Part shown: in pieces, positions 49,862 through 60,010 of the stretch
How positions within the stretch are numbered: position 1 is the stretch's first letter
How the letters are laid out: the number at the start of each line of letters is the position of its first letter
Source of the DNA: Symbiodinium natans
Taxonomy: Eukaryota > Sar > Dinophyceae > Suessiales > Symbiodiniaceae
Assembly: GCA_905221605.1 (NCBI GenBank)
Contig: CAJNDS010000720.1
Span: forward strand, 1-64,000
Direction of reading: 5' to 3'
DNA length: 64,000 nt
Notes under the pieces: generated by a model
Database searches by the model: none
Told to the model about the DNA's origin: nothing
Seen by the model: the letters and a program-made list of their open reading frames with translations, nothing else
Program-made: the position numbers and the translations under genes

Positions 49862-51601
49862 GGTTTAGGGTTTAGGGTTTAGGGTTTAGGGCGTCTCGCC
49901 GCGCAGCGGCAGTAAGTACCATGTGTAAATGGCGCCCCTACACACCCAGGGGGTGTGGGGGGGGGCGGCATGTCACGCGAAGGCATCTGTTTTCAATGTA
50001 ATCCAACAATTTCATTGGTGCTGGGTTCTTTCTCCCCACCCGCTGTGAGCTTTCACAGGCCACCACCCAAACCACTACCTTTTAGGGTTTAGGGCTGTCG
50101 CCCTCAATTCCCACTATGGAAACGATTCAAATCTCGATGAAACCAAACTGCAGACAAAGGACGAAGCCGGGGAAGGGCCGGGGGGGGGGGGGGGCACGGA
50201 GGGTCAGGGGGGTCGGTCCGCCATCGACTCTATATTGGCACAGCTGGCCATCCTAAGCTCCGGCGGCGGGAACAACTTGATCAACGCGCAGTGCAATCTC
50301 AGCGGCCCTTGTTCCATATTACACCAGCGCACAAACGGACAGCGCCATCGCAAAGTGGACAGCGCGATCGCAGCAGCTCGTGTTCCGTACTACACCAGCC
50401 CGCAAGTGCACAGCGCGATTTCTGCAGCTCTAGCACCCTACAGTGCAGTGGACGCCGCCATCGCAGCAGCCGTGGCTGGAATCGCCGCAGCTCAAACCGA
50501 CGCTGCAATCGCGGCGGCTATGCTTTGGGAGCTGCTCAAGAGCGCCGACATGATCCGCAATTTGCACTTCAGCGGCTCCCTGGTGGCCAGCCTGCACAAC
50601 AACACGGACACGCTGCAGATTGCCAGACCTACAGCACGGCCCAGACCTACACCCGGGCCCGGAAGCAGGAGGGGATCAGGCATGGGCGACGGGGGGGGGG
50701 GCCAGGCAGAGAGCGGGGCCAGAGCAAAATCTAGGGGAGGGAGGAGGGCAGACCGAAACGTCGCGGGGGTGCGAGAGGGCGGGCGATGGGTGTGAGGGGG
50801 GGTGGGGGGGGGGGGGGGGGGGGGGGGAGGGGTGGGGGGGAGGGGGGAGGGGGCCTTTTTTTGGGGGCTTTTGGGGGGGAGGGGGCCTTTTTTTGGGGGC
50901 TTTTGCTTTTGCTGTCGACTTGGTAGCCCAGCGGTACCCTTTTGCACGTTGTTGGGGTGTTGGATGCCTTCCTAAAACAGCTAATTGCAGGGCTCAGGGT
51001 TTTGAAAGTACGGCTCAGTTCTTAGGGTGGTGAGTTTGGAGGGTTTGGGCGTCGAATCTTTGGCGGCATTCGACCCCACCAAGATTCCGAGGATCCGACC
51101 CACTGGTGTGTAGGGTTTGGGTATGCAGCTCTGGAGCCTACAAAGCATTGACAGTTAGGGATGGAGGGTTTAGGGCTTCGGGTTTAGAGTTGAGGGTTTA
51201 GGGTTCAGGGTTCAGGGTTTATGCGCCCAGTGCCTTAGGCTCTAGAGGCATGTGCGTGGAGATTGCACATTTGCAGTCTTAATAAACTTGGCAGCCCAAT
51301 GGTGCCCTTTTGTCCTTTTTGGGGTTTCTAGGTTCCTTTGTAAGTAGTAACAAACGTTTACGCGAGCACCCCTACTGCAGCATGGTTTCTGGGCTCGCAA
51401 GTACACACGTAAGGAAGCAGGAGCCAACTGGCAGGACCCCAGGTTTGGGGCTTGGGCCAACACAGTAGGATTCCTGTTTAGCGTGCCCTGAGGTTTGGGT
51501 TTCGGATTTAGGGTGTAGGGCCCACGGGTCGCTGAGCCTCACCTCTCCCACCCCACACATGGAGAAAAGAGAGAGAGAGAGAGATTAAAAAAAAAAAAAC
51601 A

Positions 51602-51632
<31 letters not shown>

Positions 51633-53938
51633 AAAAACAAAAACAGCCCCGGTGAGACCCCGAGACTTCAGAGGAGGCTCCCCGACCTCCTGTGGCCTCC
51701 ACAAAACCCTTCGCAACCGAAGCAGCCGCCCTGCTGAAGAGGCCGATGCCGTACATCAAGAAGGAGCCTTCTACAGGGTTCCGTCCGAAAGCCCTATGAG
51801 CCCGAAACCCCCAGAAGCTCCTAAGCCTTGGGCCCCAAACCTTACAGGGATTTGGCGTTTAGGGCCCATCTGTAATAAGTACTGCGGCGTGCACACGGGC
51901 CGGGGCGTAAACACCTCCTCAGCTGGGACTCCCTTCTTCAAGGCGTTTAGAGTTAGAATTCCGAAAGCGCGGTGAAACCAAAAAAGAAAGTGGACACCCA
52001 TTCTTCACCTATATTGGGGAACGCAGTCAGGCTTTAGATCCTGCATTCTCCAGTTCACAGCAGCGAGGGCTCATAAAGCTCCGGGCATGTGCTCCATCCT
52101 TTCTTTTGTGACTCAAGCCCCTTTGGGTTTTTAACCCTAAACCCTAAACCCTAAACCCTAAACCCTAAACCCTAAACCCCAAAACCCTAAACCCTAAACC
52201 CTAAACCCTAAACCCTAGGGTTGAGCTGGCACTTTACCGATCCTAAACCCTGAACCCTAAACCCTCAACCCTAAGCCGTGAACCCTAAGCCAACCAAACT
52301 CTTGCCCCCTGTCCCGAACCCACAGGAAACCCGGGGGGGGGGGGGGGGGTCTCCCTCCTTCAAAAGGGAATGCCCTAAACCCATCAACCCTAATCCGTAA
52401 ACCACTAAACCACTAACCCTAAACCCTGCAACCTGAACCCCCGTGAGCTTTAACTACTATCTGCTTAAGAACTCCCAAAAAGCAAAACACAAAATTGTTA
52501 TCCCGACATTACCCTTATAAGGAAGCAAATAGCAGTTTAGAAGGGGTGTAGGCTTCAGGGTGCAAGGAGGAGTAAACAATGCATCTGAACGTTCACGGCT
52601 TGTGTCAAAGACTGGTATTCATGGTTGTCCGAGTCGATCACCCTCAACCCTAAACCCATGACCCCTAAACCCCAAATCCACCCGTACTAGACCCCCCCCC
52701 CCCTCCCAACACATTTAGGAACCCTGAACCCTAAACCCTAAACCCTACGCCCTAAACCCTAAACCCTAAACCGTGGCTCTTACTAGGACACCTCGCGCAT
52801 CTACCCGGATGAGTGCTATGAGAAGATGGTGTTGTGGAGGGAGGCACGTCTTGAATCTCACTGGGTCTAGGGTTGAGGTGTTCGAGGTCTAGGGTTGAGG
52901 TGTTCGAGATCTAAGGTAGACAGTTACGTAACTGTAAGAAATCCAGGGGGGTGTTACGTTAGAGCTATGACAAAGGTGTCTGAGATCTCGAGCTTAAGTT
53001 CAGAAGCGCTAAGCCCTAAACCCCAAGCAGACCTCCAAAGCCTGAACCCTAAACTCTGGGCTCTGGAGCTGCGGCTGCCGGGGCGCGAGCTCTAGGGCCG
53101 AATCGAAACTTCGGTTCCCACAAGCTTGTCCGTTCAAAACCGGCGGCTTTCGGTGGCCCCTAGAATACTCCTTTAGGGTTTAGGGTTTAGGGTTTAGGGT
53201 TTAGGGTTTAGGGTTAGGGTTTAGGGTTTAGGGTTTAGGGTTTAGGGTTTAGGGTTTAGGGTTTAGGGTTTAGGGTTTAGGGTTTAGGGTTTAGGGTTTA
53301 GGGTTTAGGGTTTAGGGTTTAGGGTTTTTAGGGTTCCAACACAAAACCCTGTCTCGGAATATCTGCCTTCGGCAAGCTCCCTTGTGTTTCAGGCGTTTCG
53401 AGTGTCCATTTCATGACCTGAAGAGATTGGATGAGGGAGGCCCTTCGACCTAGAAGAATACCCCAACGCGAAAACTTGTCCCTGCTGCCCTTACTTGAGT
53501 CCAGAAAGTCCCAGGTGTCTTAAGCCTGCCAAGCGTTTCAGGATCCAGTCGATGTGAGAATTTGGCTAATTGGCTCCGGCTTGGTCCGCTGCGAGTTGTG
53601 ATCGGGTGGGCATGTCTTCACGCTACCGTGTTCAGCTGCCCAATGCTACACCCTCAACCTAAGCCCCAAACCCCAAACCTCAAACCCTAAACCCTAAACC
53701 CCAAACCCCAAACCCTAAACCCTAAACCCTAAACCCTAAACCCTAAACCCTAAACCCTAAACCCTAAACCCTAAACCCTAAACCCTAAACCCTAACCCTA
53801 AATCCAAAATCCTAAACACCACACCCCAAACCCCATGAAACCCCTAAACCCTAAACTCTAAACCCTAACCCGCCCCTCTTTCACGTGCACCAGGCCTACT
53901 TCTACGCCAAGCTCCACCCGGAGGTTCCAGCGGGGTAG
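49585..53938 (+). CDS. Candidate gene, three C-terminal exons, unknown function
   Basis: Exons 49585-49683, 52787-52864 and 53894-53938, all phase 0 with GT-AG junctions. Products are GVNFDLPKLVSEPCWKRLLK, then DTSRIYPDECYEKMVLWREA, then AYFYAKLHPEVPAG and stop TAG. Donors GTAGGGTTTAGGG and GTCTAGGG; acceptors follow CCCTAAA arrays. No domain is recognised. The upstream part of the gene was not found; the preceding stop at 48964 suggests either a separate short gene or a mis-called end there. The product is acidic/basic mixed and soluble-looking. Confidence 0.45.
49686..49892. repeat. TTTAGGG array with a TTGAGGG core
   Basis: About ten TTTAGGG units, then about 17 TTGAGGG units, then four TTTAGGG units, immediately after a predicted donor. 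The block order shows that a variant spread within the array. Confidence 0.95.
50235..50795 (+). CDS. Fragment of a low-complexity repeat ORF (YYTS-x-VDxAIxAA type)
   Basis: Degenerate repeats of about 20-25 residues such as VDSAIAAARVPYYTSPQVHS, VDAAIAAAVAGIAAAQ and TDAAIAAAML, then DMIRNLHFSGSLVASLHNNT. I associate this pattern with repetitive dinoflagellate ORFs and tail-fibre-like proteins. The C-terminal part beyond about residue 140 is G/R-rich and reads into a poly-G tract, so it is not genuine. It lies in an intron-sized gap and is probably a mobile fragment or pseudogene. Confidence 0.45.
   Translation: MAQLAILSSGGGNNLINAQCNLSGPCSILHQRTNGQRHRKVDSAIAAARVPYYTSPQVHSAISAALAPYSAVDAAIAAAVAGIAAAQTDAAIAAAMLWELLKSADMIRNLHFSGSLVASLHNNTDTLQIARPTARPRPTPGPGSRRGSGMGDGGGGQAESGARAKSRGGRRADRNVAGVREGGRWV
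50797..50900. repeat. G-rich tract
   Basis: Runs of up to about 22 consecutive G with few interruptions; strong quadruplex-forming potential. Confidence 0.95.
50919..50945. mobile_element. Solo end of the CTTGGTRGCCCAG MITE family
   Basis: CTTGGTAGCCCAGCGGTACC followed by CTTTTGC matches the left terminus of 27065-27176; no right end is present. Confidence 0.55.
51287..51401. mobile_element. Diverged MITE-like palindrome (CTTGGTRGCCCAG family)
   Basis: Left CTTGGCAGCCCAATGGTGCC, right GGTTTCTGGGCTCGCAAG. Interior GTCCTTTTTGGGGTTTCT parallels the other copies. Confidence 0.6.
51402..52786. other. Intron-sized stretch with homopolymers and telomeric arrays
   Basis: A run of A, C and A tracts at 51587-51640, an open island near 51671-51777 (PPVASTKPFATEAAALLKRP) lacking telomeric flanks, CCCTAAA arrays at 52133-52220, a G20 run near 52334 and a C13 run near 52691. 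Confidence 0.5.
53174..53330. repeat. Long TTTAGGG array
   Basis: About 22 units with a single TTAGGG (six-base) interruption near 53211. Confidence 0.95.
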
Positions 53939-55825
53939 AGTTTAGGGTGCAGAGCTTTGGAGGTTGGGGCTTTGGGTTTAGGGGGGTATAGGGTTTAGGG
54001 TTTAGGGTTTAGGGTTTAGGGTTTAGGGTTTAGAGGGTTGGTTCTGAAGTGGGTCCCCTTGACTTGCGGGCGGGGGGGGGGGGGGGGGGGGGCGAGTTGT
54101 CACGAGCCCCTTCGCAAACGCTACATGTCCGGGGCCGCGCGGGCCGCGGAGTCATATTACAAGAGCGAAGGGAGGAAAGGAGGGAACCTTCGGGCCTTAG
54201 GGGGAATTTAGGGGCTACTTAAGTACAGGGACGATACAAGGGATGTACAGAGGCCCCTGAAAAGAGCCCTGTGGCGATCAAGCTTGTGAGGCATTTGGGG
54301 GAGTCGAGATTCGGACTGGGGCGCAGCAATAGCGAGTCGAGTAGGAGCCAACGGTAGCCTCAGCTAACCCCTAAGCCTTAAACCCTCAACCCTGAACCCT
54401 AAACCCTAAACCTAGTGCCCCTCAAAGCCATAGGTGTCCTCCACTCTTGAACCCTGCGCCCTCACTCAACCCTTCAGCCCTTAAACCCAAAGCACCTTCA
54501 ACCAAAAACCAACAATAGTCTCCCCACTCTGAAGACCTAAAGCCCGGAACCCTTAAGCCCCTCACCTCGGGTTTAGGGTTTAGGGTTTAGGGTTTAGGGT
54601 TTAGGGTTTAGGGTTTAGGGTTTAGGGTTTAGGGTTTAGGGTTTAGGGTTTAGGGTTTCAAAAGGATTTTAGCGCCCTGAACCTGAAGGCAAACATTAAG
54701 CATGTTCCCATCCGAAGCGTGGAAAGTACCAGGAAGCGCGGAAGCAAGAGCCGCAGGACAGGGGTTTAGGGTTTAGGGATTAGGGTGTAGAGTGCAAAAA
54801 GGGTTTAGGGTTCAGGGTTTAGGGTTTAGGGTTTAGGGTTTAGGGTTTAGGAGCTGCGTACTTGACTGTTGTTGGTCTTGCAGGTCGCCAGGCCAGGGAG
54901 CTTTGCGGCTGCGATCTCTACGGACAAGACACCCCTCCCTCCTACACTCCCAAACTCCTCCAACCTCCCCCCCCCACCCCTCGGGCGAGACCCCCCGCCT
55001 ACACTCCCAAAGTCCTCACCCCTCCCCCGCCCCCCCCCCCCCCCCCCCCCCGCAACAAAGAACGACGAAACCAAAGCCCGGCACCACCGACGTTAAGGAT
55101 GTTGTTTAGCCATTGGCCGCCGCGAACCAGAACTAGATGCCCATTCTAAGTAGGCTCCTATGTGACATGCTAAGCCCTATGCCTTCGTAGACAGCTCACG
55201 GGCCGACGCTATTATCATCATGGGTTTTAGGAGTCTTAGGGCAAGTTGAACAAGAAAACCCGGACCCCAAAGTGCCCTCTTTCAACACTCCCTCCCCTCG
55301 AACCCTGTATTGATGTCTTCTTGATGCTAGCCATTCTTTGTTGAGTGATGATCATGAGTTTTTTCTGGTGCTACCCCCCAAAAAGGTTTTCTGGCGATGA
55401 GTTTCTAGGTACATCTATAAAAAGCAAACCCTCCCAACTGCCTATCCTGCACGACTTATTCGGAAATTTCCAGGAACTTCTTTCAGGGGCATCCACTTTT
55501 CGATCCTCACACGGCTTCTCTAGGCGGCTTCGGGTTTAGGTTTTCGAGTTTAGGGTTTGCAGTCGTCTGGGATCTCGGCCCGCGGTGTTGGCTCCGGGCA
55601 GGACACACCGGAACGACCAGACCCCAAGGCAATCTGGAAAGGGATGGTTTTGGAGTAGCCGGCCAGGGGGGGGGGGGGGGGGGTGGTGTTTGGGTTCAGG
55701 AGTCGGTGGGGTTCAGTTCGCGGGCTTTCGGGGCTTTAGCCCGCTTTGGCGGCGTTTTTAGGGATTTCAGGCTTCGAGTTGTCCTAATGTAAGTCAAGCC
55801 TTCAACGCTTCAAATCTCCCTCTCT

Positions 55826-55855
55826 CTCCCTCTCTTCCAATCTCTCTCCCTCTCT

Positions 55856-55906
<51 letters not shown>

Positions 55907-55915
55907 CTCTCTCAG
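55826..55915. repeat. (CT)n pyrimidine tract
   Basis: CTCTCCCTCTCT repeats ending TTTTCTCTCTCAG, a perfect-looking branch/acceptor context followed by GCCTTCGAAAG/GTCACC, which could be an 11 bp micro-exon. Confidence 0.7.
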
Positions 55916-55981
55916 GCCTTCGAAAGGTCACCCAAAAGCCCCTAAGCCCCTAAACCCCCGCCTAAAATGTCAAGCTGCCAG

Positions 55982-56058
55982 GGAGCCGAGAACAAAGAGT
56001 ATGAGAAGAAGCTCGAAGCTCTGCGCGCCAAGGCAAGGCTTCCCAAAAGGCTGAAGGG
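55982..56058 (+). CDS. Candidate exon, charged helix
   Basis: Between AGCTGCCAG and GTTTAGGG. Frame GAENKEYEKKLEALRAKARL is strongly helical and charged. The donor is the telomeric GTTTAGGG. No linked exon was found. Confidence 0.4.
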
Positions 56059-56147
56059 GTTTAGGGTTTAGGGTCTAGGGTCTAGGGTTTAGGGTTTAGG
56101 GGTAGAGTTTAGGGTTGATGGTTCAGGGTTTAGGGTTTCTGGCAACC

Positions 56148-56252
56148 GCCTGGTTCTTAGTAGGGAATGGGGGAATGAGGTACCCTATATAATCCCCAAA
56201 AGGGTATATATAGGAGCATATAGGGTACCTCATTCCCTGCGAAGAACCAGGC
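56148..56252. mobile_element. MITE-like palindrome (GCCTGGTTCTTAGTAGGGAATG family)
   Basis: Left GCCTGGTTCTTAGTAGGGAA, right TTCCCTGCGAAGAACCAGGC, with inner AATGAGGTACCCTATAT and ATATAGGGTACCTCATT perfectly complementary. About 105 bp with no ORF. Confidence 0.8.
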
Positions 56253-56589
56253 AGCTCAAGACGATTTACGACTTAGCGTTTGAGGGTGGAGGGTCAGGTC
56301 GCTGTGCAAGTCTTGACCGGGGGGGGGGGGGGGTCATATCACAGTTTTGCCGCCATGAACCCGAAACCCTAAACCATTTGCATAGAGCCCTAAACCCCCA
56401 AGCTGGCCCCGAACCCTATCCCGGGCAATCCCGATGCTGATAGTGGAGGGTTTCGGGCTTGGGGTTTAGGGTTTAGGGTTTAGGGTTTAGGGTTTAGGGT
56501 TTCCATGAACCTGGACAGGCCATACCCCGCCCGGCGCAACTTGGACTCCACGGTTTGGAATGGAAAGCGCCTTCTGAGCGCAGGGGCAA

Positions 56590-56618
<29 letters not shown>
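56590..56618. repeat. G29 homopolymer
   Basis: Longest uninterrupted G run in the window, directly followed by TTTAGG-type repeats. Confidence 0.95.
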
Positions 56619-56620
<2 letters not shown>

Positions 56621-57371
56621 TAGGTTGTAGGGTTTAGGGTTTAGGGCTTAGGGCTTAGCGCTTTGGGTTTAGGGTTTAGGGCTGGGGTTTAGGGAGCTTA
56701 TGTCTATCAAGCCCGAAGGAAAAGGGACTGACGGAAAAGAAGGTGGAGGGATTGAGTAAGGGATTCGGCGCTGCGCTCCTTAGGATGGCTTTAGAATGAT
56801 GCGCGGCCACGTACTTTGGGGTTGGGGTTTTAGGGTTTAAGGTTCAGGGTTTAGGCTTTTGGGGTTTAGGGTTTAGGGTTAAGGGTTTAAGGCTTAGGGT
56901 TTAGGGTTTAGGGTTTAGGGTTTAGGGTGAGAACTGCTACTGAGGTTTGTAGGAGTGGCCCAGGTTGTCTTAAGCAGGAAGATGCGAGCACTGGAAAACC
57001 TCAACGCCCTAAACCCTGAAAAGCGAAAACCTTTTAGCTCAGCCTTCAAGCGTCATATTGCGCTGTTGACTGAATTGGAGGTTGGAAAAGAAAAGTAGGG
57101 GAACTAACGCTACGACTGGTTGCGGGCTGCTCATCCTACATTTGACTACCCAAGAGCTTCAGCTCTAAACGCCAGAGCCTAAATCGTCAAGTAAGCTAGA
57201 GCTTCAACCCCCTAAACCCTAAACCCTAAACCCCAAAACCATGAACATAAACGCAAGTTTCTGCATATGCGCTTGCTGCTTGAGGTGGTGCTGAACCCTA
57301 AATTGAGCACGGGGGAGACATGGGACCCTGTAATGCCTGAACCCCAAACCGGCCCTGAGCCAGTTAAAGCC

Positions 57372-57380
57372 TGGCTCAAG
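57372..57380 (+). promoter_or_regulatory. Possible truncated spliced-leader relic
   Basis: TGGCTCAAG equals the last nine bases of the dinoflagellate spliced leader (which ends TTTTGGCTCAAG). It lies 55 bases upstream of the rhodopsin ATG, a sensible 5' UTR distance for a gene copied back from a trans-spliced mRNA. A nine-base match is expected about once by chance in 64 kb on two strands, so position is the main support. Confidence 0.4.
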
Positions 57381-57435
57381 ATAGGCCTGCCTGCGTCCAG
57401 CAGCTTCTCAGCCCGATTGCAGCACTCATCCAGCC

Positions 57436-58599
57436 ATGGTCTTGGAAGAGCTCAACGACTTCCAGCTCTTTCGTGCATGCGGCCCACTCTACCCGGCGTT
57501 CGCGATCGAGAGCCTTACGAGCATCATTCTCGGCTTCTTCTTCACCTACCTCGCCCTCCGCATCGTGGTGAGGACAGATGTCAAGAAGCCAATCAACGCT
57601 TCGTGGCGCATGTTTCGGGACTACATCTCTCCAGCCGTGGACGAGTGGTGGACTTTGATGAAGACCTGGCCGGATATGCCCAAGAAGAAGTGTGCGGATA
57701 GAATCACCTACTGTCGGAACCTCAACATTGCCATGTGCGTTGCGCAGGCAGCCGCAGCTTTCTTCTCCGTGTTCCGTTGGCTGCACATTGGCAATGTCAA
57801 TGGTCTGCGGTACCTGGGCTACGCCTTCACCTGCTCCCTGATGCAGGCAGAGCTCGTGGTTCTCATCGCTCCCTACGTTCCTTGCTACAAGCTCAACGTC
57901 GTCTTCGTGGTCCTCTTCACCCACGCCTTCCTTATCTGTGGCTGGATCGGCTCCTTGCACGAGGGCTTCCTGTTTGAGGATGCCTCGTGGGAGCTCTTCA
58001 AGTCGTCCTGGGACGTCTCAATCCTTGTGATCACGAACAAGGGCATTGCCATTGGAATCACGACCTTCTGCCTTCTCTTCCTCTGCCTCGTGCAGATGCC
58101 CTTCCTTGCCTTGTGCTACTTCTGGGCAGGAGGGTGCCGTGCCCACCGTGACCTCCCATACTACTACCTCCGGGTGATGTGCGCGGTTTGGTTCACATGG
58201 CCGGCCTTTCCATGCTGGTGGCTGATCTCGGCAGAAGGCCTCGGCCTCCTCGGGGATGCGAAGAGCAACGCCGTGGGCTTTGCCGTGCTCAACATGATCT
58301 CCAAGGGCGGCTTCACCGTAAACATGCTCAAGATTGGTGCGGACCACCGCCGCAGGTGGCCCGACGCGCCAGCGCCCAAAAAAAGTCAGAGCTGGCTGGT
58401 TGGAAAGCTCCAAGAGTATGATGCCGAGTTCACGGAGAATCAGACCATCCAGCGCTTGCAGGCTGAGAATGCTGAGCTGAAGGCGAAGGTCATGAACACG
58501 CCGCCACAGGAGCCGATGCCTCAGGATGCACAGGAGGAGGCCAAGAACCCGGACAAAACGGCTGAGTCGATGGGTCGACCCGACACACTTTGGGTGTGA
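57436..58599 (+). CDS. Intronless microbial (type I) rhodopsin with altered counterions
   Basis: 387 codons, seven predicted helices and a polar, coiled-coil-like C-terminal tail (about 325-352). Aligned by eye to bacteriorhodopsin: helix C RYLGYAFTCSLMQAEL gives R125 (R82), G128 in place of D85, Y129 for W86, T132 (T89) and E139 for D96. Helix F WPAFPCWWLISAEG gives W255, F258, P259, W262 and E267 (W182, Y185, P186, W189, E194). Helix G VLNMISKGGF gives N286 in place of D212 and K290, the retinal Schiff-base lysine. Losing both carboxylate counterions argues against a simple outward proton pump and suggests a sensor or channel. The gene is intronless among multi-exon neighbours. In-frame sequence upstream of the ATG is open, so a longer N-terminus is possible. 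Confidence 0.85.
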   Translation: MVLEELNDFQLFRACGPLYPAFAIESLTSIILGFFFTYLALRIVVRTDVKKPINASWRMFRDYISPAVDEWWTLMKTWPDMPKKKCADRITYCRNLNIAMCVAQAAAAFFSVFRWLHIGNVNGLRYLGYAFTCSLMQAELVVLIAPYVPCYKLNVVFVVLFTHAFLICGWIGSLHEGFLFEDASWELFKSSWDVSILVITNKGIAIGITTFCLLFLCLVQMPFLALCYFWAGGCRAHRDLPYYYLRVMCAVWFTWPAFPCWWLISAEGLGLLGDAKSNAVGFAVLNMISKGGFTVNMLKIGADHRRRWPDAPAPKKSQSWLVGKLQEYDAEFTENQTIQRLQAENAELKAKVMNTPPQEPMPQDAQEEAKNPDKTAESMGRPDTLWV

Positions 58600-59377
58600 G
58601 GCGCACGTGTCACAGTCGTGCTTAAAGGGCTAAGGGGAGTGAAGAAAGTGTAGGGGTTGTGAGGTTTGTTTTGTCAGGATGCACTCCTCCACTCTCCTTC
58701 AAGCACACAGTGCGTTTGCCGAGATTTGCAAAGGTTGCTTTGGATTTTTAGAGGGCTCCGGGTAGCGCTGTGACACCAAGCATTCTGCATCACAACCACT
58801 GAGCTTCCGCACTGTGTCAACTGCAGTTCAGAGCCTCGGAGTGCCCAGAGGACCTTCACTGATCACTCTTGCAGGGAAGGGTGGGGAGCCTGCCGTGTTG
58901 GGCAGCTCTCTTCCCCACTTGCTTACTGGCTCACAACCCAACTTTTCAACTTTTTGGGCTTCTTATAAGGTAGCTGATTCTGAAAGTTTAAACTTTTATT
59001 TCCTTGGGTTTTGGGGCCAGTAAGTTTGGGCCCTAGCAACTGATCAACTCTCACTAGACAGCTGCTTTGCTAGCCTTGAGAAGTTTATCCTTAGGATGAC
59101 TTCTCTGCTGGGTGGAGCGCGGACGCACATCCTGGGCTCTGAACTAACCCTAAACTCTAAACCCTAAACCCTAAACCCTAAACCCTAAACCCTGGCGGGT
59201 CCACAACAGACCCGCGCAAAACTGTGGCCCCACCAGCAAACCTGAGATGCAGGACTTAGGTCACCGCCTTTAGTGTTGAGAAATGACGCCTTTCTGCTCC
59301 CCAGTGCGCCTAAAAGCAAGAACTTCCAGCCATTTCTGCCCAGAAGAAGGTTTAACCTTCTCGGAATGGATCAGACG
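58600..59377. other. 3' flank of the rhodopsin gene
   Basis: Unique sequence without polyA tract or clear target-site duplication; a short CCCTAAA array at 59147-59192. No gene seen. Confidence 0.5.
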
Positions 59378-59690
59378 ATGTAAACCATGGACGTCATCAT
59401 GCTTGGGCCATGGATGCTCTCTTCTCATCAGAGCAGAATAGACCATGGACGTCATCATGCTTGGACCCTGGATGCTGTCTTCCCAGAACTGAGTAGACCA
59501 TGGACGTCATCATGGTTGGGCCATGGCAGTGCAGAAAACATGTAGACCATGGACGTCATCATGCTTGGGCCATGGATGCTCTCTTCTCATAGACCATGGA
59601 CGTCATCATGCTTGGGCCATGGATACTCTCTTCCCAGAACGGATTAGACTATGGACGTCATCATGGTTGGGCCATGGATGCTCTCTTCTA
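59378..59690. repeat. CCATGGACGTCATCATG minisatellite
   Basis: Six units of about 47-62 bp sharing AGACCATGGACGTCATCATG and CTTGGGCCATGGATGCTCTC. The unit contains CCATGG twice and GACGTC, so it is rich in self-complementary hexamers. Confidence 0.9.
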
Positions 59691-60010
59691 ACTATGGTGA
59701 AGCAAACGTGTTATTTAGACCCAGGGCTGGGCAGAAGCGGATGCAAGCAAGACAGGGCTTAGTTTAGGACACGTCGAAAGTGCGAAGTAGTGCAAAAAGC
59801 CCCACAAATACCAGTGCAGTCTACGGATGCCCAAAAAATTGCAGGATAATTTTGGATAAGAATTGCGGGGATGAGGTGATGGGCGAAACCCAGGAAACAT
59901 CGGTATTTACAGGGGATTCTGAGGGCAACAGAGCTAAACTCCGAAAACGCGTGGGTCTGTTGTGGCCCCGCCTAGCCCTAAACCCTAAACCCTAACTAAT
60001 TGAGATTCAG
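59691..60010. other. Spacer
   Basis: Unique sequence ending in two CCCTAAA units and GAGATTCAG, the acceptor of the next candidate exon. Confidence 0.5.

Larger units (their letters stand above)
53939..57371. other. Repeat-rich stretch upstream of the rhodopsin gene
   Basis: TTTAGGG arrays (53994-54035, 54568-54658, 56470-56500), poly-G runs, a pyrimidine tract (55826-55915), one MITE, and open islands near 54111-54210 (KRYMSGAARAAESYYKSEGR) and 54884-54940. Only 55982-56058 is listed as an exon candidate. Confidence 0.5.

Noticed and set aside
51671-51777. Exon with PPVASTKPFATEAAALLKRP
   Set aside because: Protein-like, but it lacks telomeric flanks and its end phase does not fit the exons at 49585-49683 and 52787-52864.
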